Shown piece after piece: positions 7,038 through 8,682 of a stretch of DNA of 8,682 nt. Every line of letters begins with the position of its first letter. The stretch's first letter is position 1. Under the pieces are notes generated by a model. That model was not told the DNA's origin. It saw nothing but the letters and a program-made list of their open reading frames with translations, and did not search any database. Position numbers and translations under genes: made by a program. The stretch lies in NCBI GenBank assembly GCA_030605915.1, contig JAUWHM010000167.1:1-8682 (forward strand). Direction: 5' to 3'. This DNA comes from Nitrospirota bacterium (GTDB lineage Bacteria; NPL-UPA2; JAGMAN01).

Positions 7038-7066
7038 TTGCCATGGAAGCCGAGAGATGGTATAAT
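7038..7066 (+). promoter_or_regulatory. Strong sigma70-type promoter with a second TATAAT
   Basis: TTGCCA (7038-7043, five of six), a 17-base spacer and TATAAT (7061-7066, perfect). A second TATAAT follows at 7070-7075. Transcription should begin near 7073 and run through the hairpin at 7104-7132, the first attC-like site and the DUF4258/zinc-finger pair. It is the best promoter in this part of the window, and its main gene is uncertain. Confidence 0.65.
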
Positions 7067-7103
7067 GGGTATAATTGCAATTTGAGATTTCATCTAGAGT
7101 CGT

Positions 7104-7132
7104 GCATAAACGAAGTACTTCGCAAAATATGC
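7104..7132 (+). repeat. Palindrome/hairpin in the leader region
   Basis: CGAAGTACTTCG (7111-7122) is a perfect 12-bp palindrome, enclosed by GCATA (7104-7108) and TATGC (7128-7132). Its right half, CTTCGCAAAA, recurs inside the attC-like site at 7301-7310. It may be an RNA hairpin just after the promoter, an operator, or a remnant of another folded site. Confidence 0.45.
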
Positions 7133-7209
7133 CAATTTGGGAGGATAAAGGAAGTTTGTACATTGCTGTTGATCTGGTCAAATATATGAGGAAGCCATCT
7201 TGGAAGTAA
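7129..7209 (+). CDS. Small hypothetical frame of 26 codons
   Basis: ATG at 7129 encodes MPIWEDKGSLYIAVDLV and so on to a lysine before TAA. Composition reads like a folded protein rather than random sequence, and the frame stays open upstream to a TTG at 7076. There is no Shine-Dalgarno before the ATG, and the ATG lies in the right arm of the hairpin, so translation is doubtful. It sits between a strong promoter and the attC-like site. It may be a fragment of a larger lost gene. I do not recognise it. Confidence 0.25.
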   Translation: MPIWEDKGSLYIAVDLVKYMRKPSWK

Positions 7210-7244
7210 GACATAGCAAAGTTTGGGTGAAAACTAAATGAAAT

Positions 7245-7340
7245 TGGCCGACCATCGCCTAACACGGTGTTTGTGGGAAGCTACACTTCCCCAAATTTTG
7301 CTTCGCAAAACTTCACAAACACCGGAAATGTTATCGGCCA
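7245..7340 (+). repeat. attC-like folded site 1
   Basis: GCCTAAC (7257-7263) fits the integron R'' consensus RYYYAAC. TAACA (7260-7264) pairs with TGTTA (7329-7333), CGGTGTTTGTG (7265-7275) pairs perfectly with CACAAACACCG (7314-7324), and a terminal hairpin TTTTGC-TTC-GCAAAA lies at 7296-7310. The right core reads GTTATCG (7330-7336), keeping GTT but not the full GTTRRRY. Left spacer is 1 base and right spacer 5. An outer pair TGGCCGA (7245-7251) / TCGGCCA (7334-7340) extends it. The site at 7975-8051 has the same plan. Confidence 0.55.
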
Positions 7341-7392
7341 TGCTTATAAATATTGTAGTGAGAAAAATTATGGGTGATGGTCGCAAGGAGGG

Positions 7393-7674
7393 TTGATTCT
7401 GAGCATAATTGGTAATATACGCAAAAAGGTCATTGAGAAAGAATATGAATTTGCAATACCACACTTCTTTGAAGAGATGGCAGCAGATGAACTTGAATTT
7501 GCAGATGTCAAAAAAACCATAGCAACGGGGAGGATTAAACGGAAATTTACACGGGACCCTAGAGGTGTACGTTATGAAATTGTAGGCCGAGCCCTTGACG
7601 GAAGAGAGATTGGTATCATTTGCAGAATTAAAAGCACGGGTAAGTTACTTTTTATAACAGTATATACTCTATGA
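7393..7674 (+). CDS. DUF4258 domain protein, possible toxin of a MqsRA-like pair
   Basis: The 93-residue product has the DUF4258 layout: a helical N-terminus with a conserved-type His (AIPHFFEEM, residues 21-29), ADVKKTIATGRI (37-48), then strands YEIVGRALDGREIGIICRI (61-79) and LLFITVYTL at the end. Such proteins are often encoded before a YgiT-type zinc-finger protein and resemble RelE/MqsR-fold toxins; RNA cleavage is inference. The start is unusual. A strong Shine-Dalgarno AAGGAGGG (7385-7392) directly abuts TTG (7393), too close for normal use; ATT (7396) or CTG (7399) would be better spaced. No in-frame ATG occurs before codon 29. An 8-codon frame (7370-7396) ends with TGA overlapping the TTG, so re-initiation is possible. 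Confidence 0.75.
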   Translation: MILSIIGNIRKKVIEKEYEFAIPHFFEEMAADELEFADVKKTIATGRIKRKFTRDPRGVRYEIVGRALDGREIGIICRIKSTGKLLFITVYTL

Positions 7675-7694
7675 TATTTTAGGAGGTGATGAAA

Positions 7695-7955
7695 ATGTAT
7701 AACTATGGAGAATGCGAAATCTGTAACACAACACTTCAGGAGAGGAATATCCAACAAGACTTTTGGATTAAGGACAAGTTGGTAGTTATTGAGAACGTTC
7801 CAACGGGAGTATGTCCTCGATGTGGTGAAAAAGTTGTCAATGCAGAGATAGGAGAACATATCGCTGAACTCCTTAGGGACAGTGAGCGTATAGACAAAGC
7901 ACCTACTATATCCGTTCCTCTTATAAGGTGCGAAGTAGCAACTGGGATGGCTTGA
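7695..7955 (+). CDS. YgiT-type zinc-finger protein, possible MqsA-like antitoxin
   Basis: The 86-residue protein has C7-x2-C10 and C40-P-R-C43, the two CxxC knuckles of the MqsA/YgiT N-terminal zinc domain, with VIENVPTGVCPRCGE between them. Unlike MqsA it lacks a C-terminal helix-turn-helix; after about residue 50 there is one helix (EIGEHIAELLRD) and a short tail. It would therefore bind its partner but may not bind DNA by itself. The ATG at 7695 is chosen because AGGAGG (7681-7686) lies 8 bases upstream; GTG 7686 and ATG 7689 overlap or adjoin the Shine-Dalgarno. It follows the DUF4258 gene by 20 bases, so they are surely co-transcribed. Short zinc proteins of this kind are usual partners of DUF4258 proteins. 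Confidence 0.8.
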   Translation: MYNYGECEICNTTLQERNIQQDFWIKDKLVVIENVPTGVCPRCGEKVVNAEIGEHIAELLRDSERIDKAPTISVPLIRCEVATGMA

Positions 7956-7974
7956 ACCTTTTCAGATGCACCGC

Positions 7975-8051
7975 AGATAACAAAGCATTTACGGCTTCGT
8001 TTCACTTCGCCTGACTTGCTTCGCAAGTTCGTAAATGCTCAAACGTTATTC
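7975..8051 (+). repeat. attC-like folded site 2
   Basis: ATAAC (7977-7981) pairs with GTTAT (8045-8049); AGCATTTACG (7984-7993) pairs perfectly with CGTAAATGCT (8030-8039); and a terminal hairpin ACTTGC-TTC-GCAAGT lies at 8014-8028. Spacers are 2 bases on the left and 5 on the right, almost as in the site at 7257. The central stretch also aligns in pattern (CACTTC followed by a C-rich bit, then TTGCTTCGCAA). The right core GTTATTC keeps GTT only. Located 20 bases after the zinc-finger gene stop. Confidence 0.55.
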
Positions 8052-8072
8052 ATGGCAGTAGGTTATTGAAAT

Positions 8073-8078
8073 TATAAT
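8073..8078 (+). promoter_or_regulatory. Possible -10 box of the mscS-like gene
   Basis: A perfect TATAAT stands 23 bases before the ATG at 8102, with AGGAGG (8087-8092) between. The -35 region at the right distance (TCATGG) is poor, so an activator or read-through from upstream may be needed. Confidence 0.3.
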
Positions 8079-8101
8079 AGTCCATTAGGAGGGGAGAATC
8101 G

Positions 8102-8682
8102 ATGAGGAGAATTTGGGCAATTCTTAACCCGTTTAGAAGTTTATTTCTAACGGGTCTTGCTATATCTCTTTTAGTGAGCAGCCTCTTTTCTCTGATGGCT
8201 GAGGAGGCAGGTAAAACTGAGGTGGCGGCAGCTAAGACAAAATCCTTAATTAGCTGGGAGGAGAGGATTCAGCCGATAGTGGAGAAGATAGAGATACTGC
8301 GGAGGGAAATCTTTAACATTGCCCTCTGGCAGTACGGCCTCTTTGCCCTGGCGGTTCTGGCCGCCGTTATCTTTTCCAAGGTGATAGACTTTTTGGTCAT
8401 AGTGAGATTAAAGAAATTGACCGCCCGGACAAGGACACCATTAGACGATATAGCCATTGAGGTTATGAGGAAGCCTCTCAGGCTGATCATCGTTATCGCC
8501 GGCATTATTTTGGGGTTACGTATATTCCAAGTAGACGTGAAGAATCTCCTCGGCGTGCTGGTTGGAATAGTGGTTACCTATACCCTGGTTAAATTGGTTG
8601 ACCTTTTTGCTGCCTATCTGGAGCCAAAGGTTAGAACAACCGAGTCCAAGTTAGATGACCAGCTATTGCCCATAATCAGAAA
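8102..8682 (+). CDS. MscS-family mechanosensitive channel, N-terminal part, cut by the window edge
   Basis: An open frame of 193 full codons runs off the right edge. It starts at ATG 8102 with AGGAGG (8087-8092) 9 bases upstream. MscS-type channels open under membrane tension and release small solutes on osmotic downshock. Visible: a hydrophobic N-terminal segment (about residues 11-32) that could be a signal peptide or membrane anchor; a charged periplasmic-type linker with WEERIQPIVEKIEILRRE (about 52-69); then membrane segments at about 76-98 (LFALAVLAAVIF), 123-141 (LIIVIAGIILGL) and 147-166. The phrases TPLDDIAIEVMRKPLR and ESKLDDQLLPIIRK are characteristic of the loops before the pore helix in this family. 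The pore helix and beta domain lie outside. Codon use matches the core genes at the left. A related MscS subfamily cannot be fixed from the N-terminus. Confidence 0.85.
   Translation, partial: MRRIWAILNPFRSLFLTGLAISLLVSSLFSLMAEEAGKTEVAAAKTKSLISWEERIQPIVEKIEILRREIFNIALWQYGLFALAVLAAVIFSKVIDFLVIVRLKKLTARTRTPLDDIAIEVMRKPLRLIIVIAGIILGLRIFQVDVKNLLGVLVGIVVTYTLVKLVDLFAAYLEPKVRTTESKLDDQLLPIIR

Larger units (their letters stand above)
7330..8045 (+). mobile_element. Candidate integron-type gene cassette carrying a toxin-antitoxin-like pair
   Basis: From the GTT of the first attC-like site to the GTT of the second is about 715 bases, containing DUF4258 and YgiT-type genes in one orientation with the folded site after the last gene. 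That is the standard cassette plan, and toxin-antitoxin cassettes are well known in integron arrays. No integrase is visible, so this would be an isolated cassette or a cluster lacking its integrase. The call depends on the two folded sites really being attC. Confidence 0.4.

Noticed and set aside
7245..7340. Rho-independent terminator at the first folded site
   Set aside because: Long interrupted stem with outer AAC/GTT boxes and no U-run after it; its architecture matches the site at 7975-8051.
7736..8026. Minus-strand frame over the zinc-finger gene and attC-like site 2
   Set aside because: Opposes a gene with clear CxxC motifs and a good Shine-Dalgarno; part of it is the folded repeat.
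8269..8505. Minus-strand frame inside the mscS-like gene
   Set aside because: Antisense of membrane segments; the + strand frame has family motifs and a ribosome site.

Overview
The window looks like bacterial chromosome, about half G+C in its core genes, from a lineage I cannot name. A full-length SecA with a C-terminal zinc motif, Shine-Dalgarno sites and sigma70-type promoters point to Bacteria. A fused ADP-forming acetate-CoA ligase is common in anaerobes and uncultivated phyla. Any closer placement would be a guess.

Three core-type genes lie on the + strand: an ADP-forming acyl/acetate-CoA ligase entering from the left edge (2-1501), secA (2531-5458), and an MscS-type mechanosensitive channel leaving at the right edge (8102 onward). 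Two accessory blocks of different composition sit between them.

Block 1 (1502-2530) is AT-rich, about 30% G+C where I counted it in the HepT-like gene. It holds an overlapping MNT nucleotidyltransferase / HEPN gene pair, that is, a MntA-HepT-type toxin-antitoxin module. A promoter-like element whose -10 lies inside an inverted repeat precedes it. A weak attC-like inverted repeat follows it.

Block 2 (5460-8080) begins right after secA with an AAA/DUF4143 ATPase that may be read from a leaderless transcript. A non-coding stretch follows with a perfect 22-bp palindrome, then a 59/60-identical second copy of the last 60 bp of secA, which forms a 29-residue open frame encoding a lone SEC-C zinc motif. 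Next come a near-consensus promoter and a two-gene cassette (DUF4258 protein plus YgiT/MqsA-type zinc-finger protein, resembling a toxin-antitoxin pair). Two folded repeats of the same architecture bracket that cassette. Both resemble integron attC sites.

The most interesting reading is that small toxin-antitoxin modules were placed around secA as cassettes flanked by attC-like sites, with no integrase visible in the window. Separately, the 3' end of secA has been duplicated around the ATPase gene, as expected if an element integrated at the end of secA or a local duplication occurred there. An assembly artefact at a 60-bp repeat must also be excluded. No rRNA, tRNA, CRISPR array or transposase was seen.
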